64,000 nt of DNA from Flavobacterium ranwuense (GCF_004349315.1 NZ_SMLH01000009.1:96936-160935), one strand, 5' to 3'; positions 17,678-25,996 are shown, counted from the first letter of the stretch. The notes: generated by a model from the sequence alone, not told the origin. Numbers and translations: made by a program.

Positions 17678-17680
17678 ACG

Positions 17681-17724
17681 ATAGAGACGCACGATTGTAG
17701 AGACGCACTGCAGTGCGTCTCTAC
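17681..17724. repeat. REP-like palindrome with partial direct copy
   Basis: 17697-17724 is a perfect 28-nt palindrome with arm GTAGAGACGCACTG. An 11-nt direct copy of the arm (TAGAGACGCAC) precedes it at 17682-17692. It sits between bluB-cobT and cobS, in the middle of the salvage operon. Palindromes of the GTAGAGACG...CGTCTCTAC type are widespread dispersed repeats in several phyla. It could act as a hairpin in the mRNA. Confidence 0.8.
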
Positions 17725-17756
17725 GTGAGAAATAAAATCAAAATATAATTCCAAAA

Positions 17757-18563
17757 ATGAAGAAAGAAGTACACATATTTTTTACGGCATTAATGTTTTA
17801 CACCAGGATTCCGTGTCCTAAAAACATCGATCATAATCCAGATTATTTAAATAAAGCGTCCCGTTATTTTCCATTAATCGGGTGGATTGTAGGTAGCGTT
17901 GCTTTTGGAGTATACTGTGTTTTTAATTATTTAATTGCTCCTGAAATTGCGATAATCTTCTCTATAATTGCTTCCGTTTTAGTGACGGGAGCTTTTCATG
18001 AAGATGGTTTTGCTGATGTTTGCGATGGTTTTGGTGGCGGTTGGACCAAAGAAAAAATACTGATGATTATGAAGGACAGCGCCATTGGTGCTTATGGAGC
18101 TATTGGTTTAGTGCTATTGTTAGTGCTTAAATTTCAAGGGTTGACTCAATTAATTGATGTGTCGGATAATCCTAAATTTATAATTTATAATTCACAATTT
18201 GTAATTCTATTATTGCTTGTTTCAGCGCATTCCATCAGTCGATTAGCGGCAATTTCAATTATTTTTACCCATGAGTATTCACGGGAAGATGCTTCCAGTA
18301 AAAGCAAGCCTATTGCACAAAGTTATTCCTGGAGAGAAGTGGTAGGAGCTTTCTTTTTTGGATTACTACCATTAGTTATTTTATCCTATAACCAATTGCA
18401 AATACTGTTGGTTTTAATCCCTGTTTTTCTGACTCGATTTTTTTTAGCCCGTTATTTTCAGAAATGGATTGACGGATATACCGGAGATTGTTTGGGTGCA
18501 ACCCAACAGGTTTGTGAAGTAGTTTTTTATCTATCAGTTATTGCATTATGGAAGTTTATTTAG
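17757..18563 (+). CDS. cobS: Adenosylcobinamide-GDP ribazoletransferase (cobalamin synthase)
   Basis: 268-residue inner-membrane enzyme that joins adenosylcobinamide-GDP with alpha-ribazole (phosphate) to form the cobalamin nucleotide loop. The family core is HEDGFADVCDGFGGGWTKEK (82-101) with the Asp residues that bind Mg, followed by KDSAIGAYGAIGLV; about six to seven hydrophobic helices follow. A stretch coding NPKFIIYNSQFVI near residue 140 has the look of AT-rich intergenic filler inserted in frame. Its end overlaps cobC by 16 nt. Confidence 0.95.
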   Translation: MKKEVHIFFTALMFYTRIPCPKNIDHNPDYLNKASRYFPLIGWIVGSVAFGVYCVFNYLIAPEIAIIFSIIASVLVTGAFHEDGFADVCDGFGGGWTKEKILMIMKDSAIGAYGAIGLVLLLVLKFQGLTQLIDVSDNPKFIIYNSQFVILLLLVSAHSISRLAAISIIFTHEYSREDASSKSKPIAQSYSWREVVGAFFFGLLPLVILSYNQLQILLVLIPVFLTRFFLARYFQKWIDGYTGDCLGATQQVCEVVFYLSVIALWKFI

Positions 18564-19084
18564 TACGTCACACGGAAACGGTTTGCGAAAAAGGAATTTG
18601 TTATGGACAATCGGATGTGAAAATCATGGAGCCTTATGACGCTATTTTTTACTCTGTTTTGAGCCAATTGCCTCAAGATGCAATATTATATTCGAGTCCT
18701 TTGCTTCGCTGTGTGCTTTTGGCAAATTATATAAAAGACAATTCAGAAATTGCTGTTATTAATGAAGATTTCCGTTTAATGGAAATGAATTTTGGGGATT
18801 GGGAAATGAAAAATTGGGATGTAATTCCACCTGATGATTTCACACCTTGGATGACTGATTTTGTAAATGTTCGTGTACCCAATGGAGAGTCATTTACAGA
18901 TTTACATGATCGAGTAGTTGATTTTATAAATAATGAACTTCATGCAACCAATTCAAAACCAGTAATCATTGTGGCGCATGCAGGAGTGATACGAAGTTTT
19001 TTATGTAAAATTTCAGATTTACCTCTAAAAGACGCTTTTCAGAATAAAGTAGGTTTTGGGGCTGTAATTAAAATTGAATTATAA
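18548..19084 (+). CDS. cobC: Alpha-ribazole phosphatase, histidine phosphatase family
   Basis: 178-residue phosphoglycerate-mutase-like phosphatase. The active-site motif is VRHTETVCEKGICYGQSDV (5-23) with catalytic His7, and a second His lies in VAHAGVIRSF. In the nucleotide-loop pathway CobC removes phosphate from alpha-ribazole phosphate or from adenosylcobalamin phosphate. ATG at 18548 lies inside the end of cobS (16-nt overlap), so it is coupled. It is the last gene before the riboswitch-controlled receptor. Confidence 0.92.
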   Translation: MEVYLVRHTETVCEKGICYGQSDVKIMEPYDAIFYSVLSQLPQDAILYSSPLLRCVLLANYIKDNSEIAVINEDFRLMEMNFGDWEMKNWDVIPPDDFTPWMTDFVNVRVPNGESFTDLHDRVVDFINNELHATNSKPVIIVAHAGVIRSFLCKISDLPLKDAFQNKVGFGAVIKIEL

Positions 19085-19122
19085 AATTCGCAATTATTTA
19101 GGTTATTAACTTAATATAATTT

Positions 19123-19130
19123 TATCTTTG
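19123..19130 (+). promoter_or_regulatory. -7 promoter box of the riboswitch-btuB transcript
   Basis: TATCTTTG is a perfect TAnnTTTG match just before the 5' end of the cobalamin aptamer. This places transcription start a few nucleotides downstream, near 19135. A clear TTG at -33 is not seen. Confidence 0.6.
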
Positions 19131-19135
19131 CCGCC

Positions 19136-19420
19136 GTATTGAGGTTGAGGTTTGTTTTTTCAAACCACATTAAAAGGGAAGAGAGTGATTGAAAATTAAC
19201 AATTTTTGATTTCAGATTTAAAAATCCGAAATCATTATTCAAAATTCAAAAATCTCACGCTGTACCCGCAACTGTAAGCTATCAAGCTTGTTGTTATCTA
19301 CAAAACCACTGAGTTAGCTGAATTTATTTCAGTTCTTGGGAAGGTAAACAACAAGACGCAAGCCAGGAGACCTGCCTATTACATCGAGTATCAAACTTTC
19401 GGGAAAAAAGGTTTGGGTAT
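19136..19420 (+). promoter_or_regulatory. Cobalamin riboswitch
   Basis: Cis-acting RNA that binds adenosylcobalamin and lowers expression of the receptor downstream. Hallmarks in order: GGGAA at 19176-19180, ACCCGCAACTGTAA at 19264-19277, ACCACTGAG near 19304-19312, GGGAAGG at 19338-19344, and the B12 box AAGCCAGGAGACCTGCC at about 19360-19376. A CAAAC...GTTTG hairpin (about 19393-19416) and GGTATGGGTC follow as possible expression platform. Between GGGAA and CCCGC lies an AT-rich extension (19186-19254) with its own hairpin GATTTC...GAAATC. The start of the receptor gene is 52 nt downstream. Confidence 0.93.
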
Positions 19421-19471
19421 GGGTCATTCTATGCTTTTCTCCCAACAATTATTAAAATTTACATTTTTAAA

Positions 19472-21382
19472 ATGAACAAAAAATTCATTCGCTTTAGTGC
19501 GATTGCATTGTTATTTGCAATGAACACTTATGCACAAGAACAAGAGCCAAAACAACTTGATGAGGTTGTTGTTTCCGATTCGAAATTTGCTTTGCCAAAA
19601 GAAAAATCAGGAAAAGTTATCGTGAAAATTACTGCCGAAGATTTGAAGAAAAAAGCAGGACAATCAGTAGCTTCAATTTTAAGTACGGTAGCAGGTGTTG
19701 AAATCAATGGGAATCAGAGCCGTAATGGTAAAGACTTGGGACTTTATATTCGTGGAGGAAGAAATCATCAGGTTTTAATTTTGATTGACGGTGTTCCGGT
19801 AACTGATGCTTCCGGGATTAGCTTATCGTATGATTTGAGATTGCTTCCGGTAGAACAAATTGAAAGTATTGAGATTATGAAAGGCGCTGCAAGTACTTTA
19901 TACGGCTCTGGAGCAGCGACTGGTGTGATTAATATTACACTAAAAAAAGCAGGCAAGAAAGCTATTGCAGGAAATGCATATGTAAATATAGGCACACAAA
20001 CAACTGCTAAAAAGGCAGATTATAGTGTGCAAGATTACAATCAGGGCTTTGCGGTAAACGGTGGTTTTGAAAAAATAAATTATTTTGCTTCTTTGAATAG
20101 TACGGAGATTACAGGGATTTCTGAAGCAAAACCATTAAATTCAAATACTAAATTTGAAAGCGACGCTTTTTCAAGAGTAAATTCTTTAGTGAAAATTGGT
20201 TTTACGCCAACTAAGAAATTATCCTTGGATTTCTTTGCTAATTATGACCGAATGAAAAACGGTTTTGATGCAGGTTCATTTTCTGATGATCTTACAAATT
20301 TCAGTCTTTCAGAGCAATTTAGAGTTGGTTTTTCTCCAAAATATAAATACAATAAAGGAGAATTGGTAATTAATACGGGTGCAAATGTAATCAACCGTGA
20401 CATCTTTAGTTATGGATCTTTATTTCAGGCAAAGTCAAGAAGCGTTAATGTGGATGCCTTTAATAAATATGAAATTTCATCTCAGTTATTTGTGGTTACA
20501 GGAGCACAATTCCAGTTCCACGAAATGTCAAACACAAGCCAGTATGATGCAATTACAACTGATGTAGCAAAATTCAATATGATTGATCCCTATGTAACGG
20601 CTGTTTATAATTCTGACTTTGGATTAAATTTAAATGCCGGAGCACGTTATACTATTCATAGTAAATACGGAAATAATTTAGTGTATAACGTAAATCCATC
20701 GTATAGCTTTTCAGAATCCTTAAAGGTATTGGCTTCTTATAGTACTGCATTTGTCACTCCAAGTTTGTACCAATTGTACTCTCCGTATGGTGATTTGGAT
20801 TTATCTCCAGAGAAAGATGCGACTGCCGAAGTTGGTTTTGAAGTAAGTTTAGTAAATAAAAAATTGGTGCTAAATGCAGTTGTTTTTCAAAGAGAAGAGG
20901 AAGATGCAATAGGATTTGATTTGATGACTTATAAATACTTTAATGTAGATGGGAAAAACAAAGCCAAAGGTCTTGAAACAATGATTTCTTATGCTTTTAA
21001 TGATAAAGTAAAATTCAATGCCAATTATACTTTCACAGAATTAGAAAGACAATCTCGTATTCTAAATCCAAAACATAAAGTAAATGCTTCCGTGGATGTG
21101 CAAGCAACGACACGTCTAGCCTTTAATCTGGCTTATCAATTTATTTCAGACAGATATTTTGAGTATACCACTTATCCGGAACCTACTTATGACCCTGTTT
21201 TAAACTCCGAAATTTTGAAAGACTATCAATTAGTAAATGCCAATGTTCGTTATGAATTAATCAAAAACAGATTGAATATTTTTGGTACAGTAGATAATAT
21301 TTTGGATAAAGATTTTGTTGAAAGTCGCGGATACACTACTAGAGGAAGAAATTTTAAATTAGGTTTGAATTTCTTGTTCTAA
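19472..21382 (+). CDS. btuB: TonB-dependent outer-membrane receptor, BtuB-like
   Basis: 636-residue outer-membrane receptor, probably for cobalamin or cobinamide. It has a signal peptide (1-21, ending NTYAQ), a TonB-box-like segment LDEVVVSDSK (about 28-37), a plug domain (LSTVAGVEINGNQSRNGKDL, IRGGRNHQVLILIDGVPV, MKGAASTLYGSGAATGVINI), a 22-strand-type barrel rich in aromatic and Asn residues, and a C-terminal Phe (LGLNFLF) recognised by the barrel assembly machinery. The cobalamin riboswitch directly upstream sets the substrate class. Strong terminator hairpins follow. Confidence 0.95.
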   Translation: MNKKFIRFSAIALLFAMNTYAQEQEPKQLDEVVVSDSKFALPKEKSGKVIVKITAEDLKKKAGQSVASILSTVAGVEINGNQSRNGKDLGLYIRGGRNHQVLILIDGVPVTDASGISLSYDLRLLPVEQIESIEIMKGAASTLYGSGAATGVINITLKKAGKKAIAGNAYVNIGTQTTAKKADYSVQDYNQGFAVNGGFEKINYFASLNSTEITGISEAKPLNSNTKFESDAFSRVNSLVKIGFTPTKKLSLDFFANYDRMKNGFDAGSFSDDLTNFSLSEQFRVGFSPKYKYNKGELVINTGANVINRDIFSYGSLFQAKSRSVNVDAFNKYEISSQLFVVTGAQFQFHEMSNTSQYDAITTDVAKFNMIDPYVTAVYNSDFGLNLNAGARYTIHSKYGNNLVYNVNPSYSFSESLKVLASYSTAFVTPSLYQLYSPYGDLDLSPEKDATAEVGFEVSLVNKKLVLNAVVFQREEEDAIGFDLMTYKYFNVDGKNKAKGLETMISYAFNDKVKFNANYTFTELERQSRILNPKHKVNASVDVQATTRLAFNLAYQFISDRYFEYTTYPEPTYDPVLNSEILKDYQLVNANVRYELIKNRLNIFGTVDNILDKDFVESRGYTTRGRNFKLGLNFLF

Positions 21383-21423
21383 AAAATAAATAAAAAAAAA
21401 TTATTTTAGTTTTAGTCTTAATT

Positions 21424-21452
21424 CCCGTTCCCTAATTTGGAACGGGTTTTTT
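21424..21452 (+). terminator. Intrinsic terminator of btuB
   Basis: Inverted repeat CCCGTTCC (21424-21431) / GGAACGGG (21439-21446) followed by six T. It lies 42 nt after the receptor stop codon. Confidence 0.85.
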
Positions 21453-21487
21453 GTTGGGAAAAATCGGATTCTTTAATTTTGGATTAT

Positions 21488-21527
21488 AAAAAAAAGAGGC
21501 TTTCAGTGATGAAAGCCTCTTTTTTTT
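21488..21527. terminator. Bidirectional intrinsic terminator
   Basis: Ten-base arms AGAGGCTTTC (21495-21504) / GAAAGCCTCT (21511-21520), flanked by A-run and T-run. Serves the convergent S41 peptidase gene and backs up the btuB terminator. Confidence 0.88.
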
Positions 21528-21546
21528 ATAATTTATGAAATCAATT

Positions 21547-22998
21547 TTATTCCAATGCTTTCAAAAGTCCTTCTGGAGCTTTCTCAATATACATCTGATT
21601 TTGGATTCCTTTTATTGATTTCGAATCTTTAAAAAACTCAAAATCTACACCAGTGCTTTGTTTCAACATTCTGGATGTTCCGGTTATTTTTCCAATAGCG
21701 GTACTCAATAAAGGCTCAGCAGTGTCTCCAAGAACGCCATAAGTACTAATTGTTTCTTTTATTAAATAATCAGGTTGTAATCCATTGAAATAATCTCCAA
21801 AACCATTTGAATTCACAATTTTTAATACAATCGGTTGCATGGCATATCTGTGGTTTGGGTTTCTGTTTTCTGAACCAAAAGTAGGAGAGTCATATAGTGT
21901 AACTGACCCAACATTTTTCCCTACAGTTACATCGCCAATTTGTATTACATTGATGTGAGGCTCTAATCCGTTGATAACAAGTTCACTAGCTGATGCTGAA
22001 CTTGCGCTAGTCAAGATATAAACTTTAGTCAAGTTTAAACTGTTTATTGCGGTAGTTCCTATTTTGTCAGTAAAGCTATTTATTAAAGCTGCTGGATTGT
22101 TAGTTTCAAAATACGCATTAATTTTAGCATTCCATTGTTGCTTTGCAAATACCTTTCCGGTAAATTGTCCCGTAATCATACTCGCTAATCGTGTAGCAGT
22201 TTGTACAGAACCACCACCATTGTAGCGTAAGTCTAAAACTAAGTCGGTAACTCCTTGTGATTTTAGAGAAGCAAAAGCATCGTTCAATTGCGTATCATAA
22301 TTAGCATAAAAACCATTGTACATTAAATATCCTATTTTATGTGAACCGGAAGTTATTACTTTGTTGATTAAAATTGGATTTTCAGATAAAACGGTTTTCG
22401 TTAATTCTACTGATTTTCCGTTGGCAACAATAGTAGTTCCGTTATAATCCGCTAGATTTAAGGTGTAAGTTTCGTTTGCACCAAACAATAGTGCCTCATA
22501 ATTGCTCAAAGTAAGTTGAGTTCCATTTACGGCAGTAAAGAAATCACCACGTTTGATGTTCTTGTTCGATGCATCTGAATTTGCAATGATATAACGAACA
22601 TAACCAAATATTTCAGTAGTGCTTCCAGGTTTTTTGCTTAAACCAAAATCAATACCGTTATTTTTAGTAGTTCCTTGAAGTGTTCCTTCCAGTTCTAAAT
22701 AATCATCTACAATCCAACTGAATCGATCAATAGTTTTGTCAACTCTAAGCGCGTCAAACAAATCTTCAGGAACTGGATATCCTTTTAGAAACGTATTTAA
22801 TGCAGTTTGATCTGCAAATCGATCATCTGATAAATTTGGAACATCTGCCTGCCATAAGTAATATTGATTGAGTCCTTTCCAAATAAAATCTTGAATATCT
22901 AAACTGGCTGGTGGTGCAACATCATCATTGTCTTGACAGCTTTGGAAAGTGAAAGCTGCTATAAATAATAAAAGCGTAATTTTGAAACTTGTTCTCAT
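21547..22998 (-). CDS. S41-family peptidase (C-terminal-processing-protease-like lipoprotein)
   Basis: 483-residue secreted protease of the tail-specific/CPP class. The signal peptide ends in a lipobox with Cys21 (FTFQSC). A degenerate PDZ region (about 130-170, IKRGDFFTAVNG) precedes the S41 core with DLVLDLRYNGGGSV, and the nucleophile region TSASSASASELVINGL near 330-345; the general-base Lys is probably in TVGKNVGS. It likely sits on the periplasmic side of a membrane or on the cell surface. Monocistronic. The gene is divergent from the ECF sigma operon. Confidence 0.92.
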   Translation of the reverse strand: MRTSFKITLLLFIAAFTFQSCQDNDDVAPPASLDIQDFIWKGLNQYYLWQADVPNLSDDRFADQTALNTFLKGYPVPEDLFDALRVDKTIDRFSWIVDDYLELEGTLQGTTKNNGIDFGLSKKPGSTTEIFGYVRYIIANSDASNKNIKRGDFFTAVNGTQLTLSNYEALLFGANETYTLNLADYNGTTIVANGKSVELTKTVLSENPILINKVITSGSHKIGYLMYNGFYANYDTQLNDAFASLKSQGVTDLVLDLRYNGGGSVQTATRLASMITGQFTGKVFAKQQWNAKINAYFETNNPAALINSFTDKIGTTAINSLNLTKVYILTSASSASASELVINGLEPHINVIQIGDVTVGKNVGSVTLYDSPTFGSENRNPNHRYAMQPIVLKIVNSNGFGDYFNGLQPDYLIKETISTYGVLGDTAEPLLSTAIGKITGTSRMLKQSTGVDFEFFKDSKSIKGIQNQMYIEKAPEGLLKALE

Positions 22999-23118
22999 AT
23001 GTAGGTTTTAATATAATTAACGTAAAAATAGTAACTTTAGTTTTATTTTATGTTTTTTGTTGCAAAAATAAAAATGAATCGTCTACATTATATAACCAGT
23101 TTAAAAACCTAATTTTTT

Positions 23119-23628
23119 ATGAACCAAAATGAGTTTGTGCTACTCGTCACTCCTTTTAAAGACAAAGTCTTTAGGCTGGCTAAGCGATTGCTCGTAAGTA
23201 CTGAGGAAGCCGAAGACGCTACTCAAGAAGTTTTGGTGAAATTATGGAGTAAAAATGGAAATTTAGCGGGGTACAGCAGCGTAGAAGCATTTGCAATGAC
23301 AATGACAAAAAATTATTGTTTGGACCAGCTAAAATCGAAAAGAACCGGAAATCTAAAAATCGTTCATACAAATTATGTAGATAGAGAACCGGGTCTGGAG
23401 AAGAAAATGGAAGATTTGGACAGTTTGAATTGGGTTGAGAAAATAATGGATAAATTACCCGTTCAGCAAAGATTAATAATTCAAATGCGGGATATTGAGC
23501 AGTATGAATTTGAAGAAATTGCAAAAATACTCGACATGAATGAGAGCGCGATTCGGGTGGCGCTTTCAAGAGCAAGGAAAACGATACGGGATTATATGAC
23601 AGAAACACACAATTATGGAATTAGTTAA
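23119..23628 (+). CDS. ECF-type RNA polymerase sigma-70 factor
   Basis: 169-residue ECF sigma factor. Region 2 is seen as FRLAKRLLVSTEEAEDATQE (about 18-37) and region 4 as LPVQQRLIIQMRDIEQYEFE with the helix-turn-helix DMNESAIRVALSRARKTIRD (about 138-157). It directs RNA polymerase to a stress- or envelope-type regulon. Its 3' end overlaps the next gene (ATG at 23615) by 14 nt, the usual coupling of sigma and anti-sigma. The operon continues with two DUF4252 genes that are likely targets. Confidence 0.94.
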   Translation: MNQNEFVLLVTPFKDKVFRLAKRLLVSTEEAEDATQEVLVKLWSKNGNLAGYSSVEAFAMTMTKNYCLDQLKSKRTGNLKIVHTNYVDREPGLEKKMEDLDSLNWVEKIMDKLPVQQRLIIQMRDIEQYEFEEIAKILDMNESAIRVALSRARKTIRDYMTETHNYGIS

Positions 23629-24088
23629 AATAGAAAATTTATTAGAAAAATACTTTCAGGGAGAAACCAGTATTGCAGAAGAAAATGAATTACGTAATTA
23701 TTTTTCTTCATCGAATGTTGCGCAGCATTTAGAACAATACAAACCCATATTTGGGTATTTCTCTCTTGCGGCAGCCCATCAGTTTACGCCAGAAATTCCA
23801 CCACAATCTAAAAAACGTAATGTTGCGTGGATATCAATTGCGGCTTCAGTTGTTGTTTTGCTGGGAATAGGAGCCTATGCTTATTATAGTGCTGATGTTG
23901 TAAATAAAAGTCAGGATTTAGGAACGTATGACGATCCTGAAGAGGCTTTCAGAGCAACTCAAAAAGCATTGTCATTATTGTCAGATAATGTAAATGTTGG
24001 CATAGAAAGTGTACAGTATATTCAAGAATATCAAACCACAAAAGACAAAATATTCATTAATACTAAAAAACAGTCCGGTGGTTCTTAA
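23615..24088 (+). CDS. Probable anti-sigma factor, single transmembrane segment
   Basis: 157-residue protein with a cytoplasmic N-terminal part (about 1-68: ENLLEKYFQGETSIAEENEL, a short helical segment seen in Bacteroidetes anti-sigma proteins), one transmembrane helix (about 69-92) and a roughly 65-residue exported tail. Position and 14-nt overlap with the ECF sigma gene support an anti-sigma role; no zinc-binding ZAS motif (HxxxCxxC) is present. Identity as anti-sigma is inference from context and topology. Confidence 0.7.
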   Translation: MELVKIENLLEKYFQGETSIAEENELRNYFSSSNVAQHLEQYKPIFGYFSLAAAHQFTPEIPPQSKKRNVAWISIAASVVVLLGIGAYAYYSADVVNKSQDLGTYDDPEEAFRATQKALSLLSDNVNVGIESVQYIQEYQTTKDKIFINTKKQSGGS

Positions 24089-24150
24089 TTGCCTTGAGTA
24101 AACAGTAAAAACAAAAAAAAATAATTTTAAACCATAACAATTTAAAAAAA

Positions 24151-24726
24151 ATGAAATCAACAATCAATAACAACAAAATGAGCAATAATTTCAATAAGAG
24201 TAAAAAAATCATACTCACATTAGTATTTGCATTAGTTTCAAGTACATTTTTTGCACAGGCGACTTTTGATAAATTCGACGGACAAGAAGGCGTAACATCT
24301 ATCATTGTCAATAAAAAAATGTTTGACTTGATGAGTAAAGTAAAAATGGATACTTCTGATAGGGAAACACAACAATACTTGAGTTTGATAAAAAAACTGG
24401 ATGATTTGAAAGTATTTACTACTAAAAGTGCCAGAATAGAAGGCGAAATGAAAGCTGTAGCCGATAAATACATAAAAACAGCAGAATTAGAAGAACTAAT
24501 GCGTGTGAATGAAAGTGGTAGAAGCATTAAAATTTTAGTAAAATCAGGGGCAAGTGATTCGCAAATAAGAGAGTTGTTTATGTTTATTGAAGGGGCTAAA
24601 AATGACGATACCGTTTTAATGTCTTTGAAAGGTAATTTCGATTTAGATGAACTTTCTGTTCTGACTAATAAGATGAAAATTCCTGGAGGAGAAGATTTGA
24701 AGAAAGCAACTAAAGGAAAAAAATAA
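24151..24726 (+). CDS. DUF4252 secreted protein
   Basis: 191-residue exported protein of DUF4252. The signal peptide ends at SSTFFAQ; ATG codons at 24151 and 24178 are both in frame, and the second gives a more usual signal-peptide length. The mature part has the family pattern GVTSIIVNKKMFDLM and LVKSGASDSQIRELFMFIEG. It is predicted periplasmic or surface-associated. It follows the sigma/anti-sigma pair and precedes a second DUF4252 gene by one base, so the pair is probably an operon. Function unknown. Confidence 0.85.
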   Translation: MKSTINNNKMSNNFNKSKKIILTLVFALVSSTFFAQATFDKFDGQEGVTSIIVNKKMFDLMSKVKMDTSDRETQQYLSLIKKLDDLKVFTTKSARIEGEMKAVADKYIKTAELEELMRVNESGRSIKILVKSGASDSQIRELFMFIEGAKNDDTVLMSLKGNFDLDELSVLTNKMKIPGGEDLKKATKGKK

Positions 24727-24727
24727 G

Positions 24728-25261
24728 ATGAAAACTGTTTATGGATTAGCACTGCTATTGAGTTTGTTTCTGATGAGTTGTAACTCGGAACCAACCTTGC
24801 AAAAGTATTTTGTGGAAAATACCGAAAACAAAAATTTTATCGCTCTTGATATGTCACCTAATATTTTGAATGTTGATAAAACAAAATTATCAATGGCACA
24901 GAGTGATGCTTTGAAGTCGTTTGACAAGATGAATGTTTTGGCTTTCAAATTAAATGGTAAGAATAAAGCGGAATTTGAAATTGAACGCGCCAAAGTTAAT
25001 TTGATTCTAAAAGACAAAAAGTACCAACAGCTTATGAAGTTTGGCTCAGGTAAAGAAGGTGCTTCGGTGAGCTTTGTAGGGACTGATGAGCATATTGAAG
25101 AGTTTGTGTTCTTTGCTAATAAAAAGGAAAATGGTTTTGCTATTGTTCGAATTTTAGGCAAGGATATGAATCCTGCTAATATTATGACTATGATGAGCGT
25201 TTTACAGCAATCTAATATTGATTTAGAGCAGTTGAAGCCTTTGCAGCAGTTAATGAAATAA
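24728..25261 (+). CDS. DUF4252 lipoprotein
   Basis: 177-residue lipoprotein (lipobox Cys18 in LFLMSC) of the same DUF4252 family as the preceding gene. Shared landmarks include ALDMSPNILNVDKTKLS and the C-terminal NIDLEQLKPLQQ. The two paralogues differ in anchoring: one soluble, one lipid-anchored. Separated by one base from the upstream gene and closed by a strong terminator at 25281-25317. Function unknown; linkage to an ECF sigma factor recurs in this phylum to my knowledge. Confidence 0.85.
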   Translation: MKTVYGLALLLSLFLMSCNSEPTLQKYFVENTENKNFIALDMSPNILNVDKTKLSMAQSDALKSFDKMNVLAFKLNGKNKAEFEIERAKVNLILKDKKYQQLMKFGSGKEGASVSFVGTDEHIEEFVFFANKKENGFAIVRILGKDMNPANIMTMMSVLQQSNIDLEQLKPLQQLMK

Positions 25262-25280
25262 ACGCATTCTTAAATCATAA

Positions 25281-25317
25281 AAAAAGCGTCTTGATAGTAT
25301 GTCAAGACGCTTTTTTT
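25281..25317 (+). terminator. Intrinsic terminator of the ECF sigma operon
   Basis: Arms GCGTCTTGA (25286-25294) / TCAAGACGC (25302-25310), preceded by A-run and followed by seven T. Confidence 0.88.
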
Positions 25318-25445
25318 GTTGGTATTGATTTTATAATGAGTATAGAAATGCAATTACTTGCAAAACATTTTTATGTTTTTAATATCACATTTGCTTCCGT
25401 ATTCTATAGCTTTAATAAAACGCTAGGTAAGCCCGCTTTTTGACT

Positions 25446-25598
25446 TCAATTGGAACGTTGAACAATCATCAATGACGCTTTGTTGTCCTTCACTATGTTG
25501 TTTATATTAGCTCTGATGATGAAGGCATCTCCTTTTTTTTGTTTAAAGTATTGTTTTTTTTTGCTTATCCACTCGTTTATTATTAAATGAAATATCAC
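25446..25598 (-). CDS. Possible small ORF or gene remnant (50 aa, GTG start)
   Basis: Open frame in a 730-nt stretch with no larger gene. It starts at GTG 25598, is preceded by an in-frame TAG, and ends with TGA. The product is hydrophilic and looks protein-like in composition (GDAFIIRANINNIVKDNKAS). No family is recognised. It may be a real short gene or the 3' remnant of a lost one. Confidence 0.25.
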   Translation of the reverse strand: MIFHLIINEWISKKKQYFKQKKGDAFIIRANINNIVKDNKASLMIVQRSN

Positions 25599-25730
25599 CT
25601 AAAGGGGGTATTGTGGAAACAGTTTTTTGGTTGTTATTTTGCAATAGACATACTCACAATTTGTTATGTTTTGGAAGTTTATATTGCATCAAAAGGTAAA
25701 GAAATGGTTAGTAGAAGGGAATAATAAGGC

Positions 25731-25859
25731 ATGAGAAAAGAAAACAAAAACGATAAGAGATTCCTCTATTTAGGGGCATTTTTTTTTATTACGGGGAGTT
25801 TATCGATGGTTTTTTTGATAATAATATTTTTTTTGATTGAACTTGAAGGAACTTTATAA
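25731..25859 (+). CDS. Possible small membrane protein (42 aa)
   Basis: ATG 25731 to TAA 25859, with an in-frame stop two codons upstream. The peptide has a basic start (MRKENKNDKRF) and one or two hydrophobic stretches (about 12-37), typical of a small inner-membrane protein. No family recognised. The upstream -7 match (TATGTTTT near 25665) is imperfect. Confidence 0.35.
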   Translation: MRKENKNDKRFLYLGAFFFITGSLSMVFLIIIFFLIELEGTL

Positions 25860-25996
25860 TACCGCACCAACCTAATAATACAAGATTGAAGTTGTAAATC
25901 GATAGTTGTCGTGTGCATTGTCGTTTAAATATTTAGTATAAAAAAACGCAACTCCTTTGTTTATTGGGGTTGCGTTAGTTTTTTTAATTTATGATG

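Noticed and set aside
24063..24794. 243-codon minus-strand frame
   Set aside because: Antisense to the DUF4252 genes, low-complexity Ser/Leu/Phe product; a shadow of AT-rich coding sequence.
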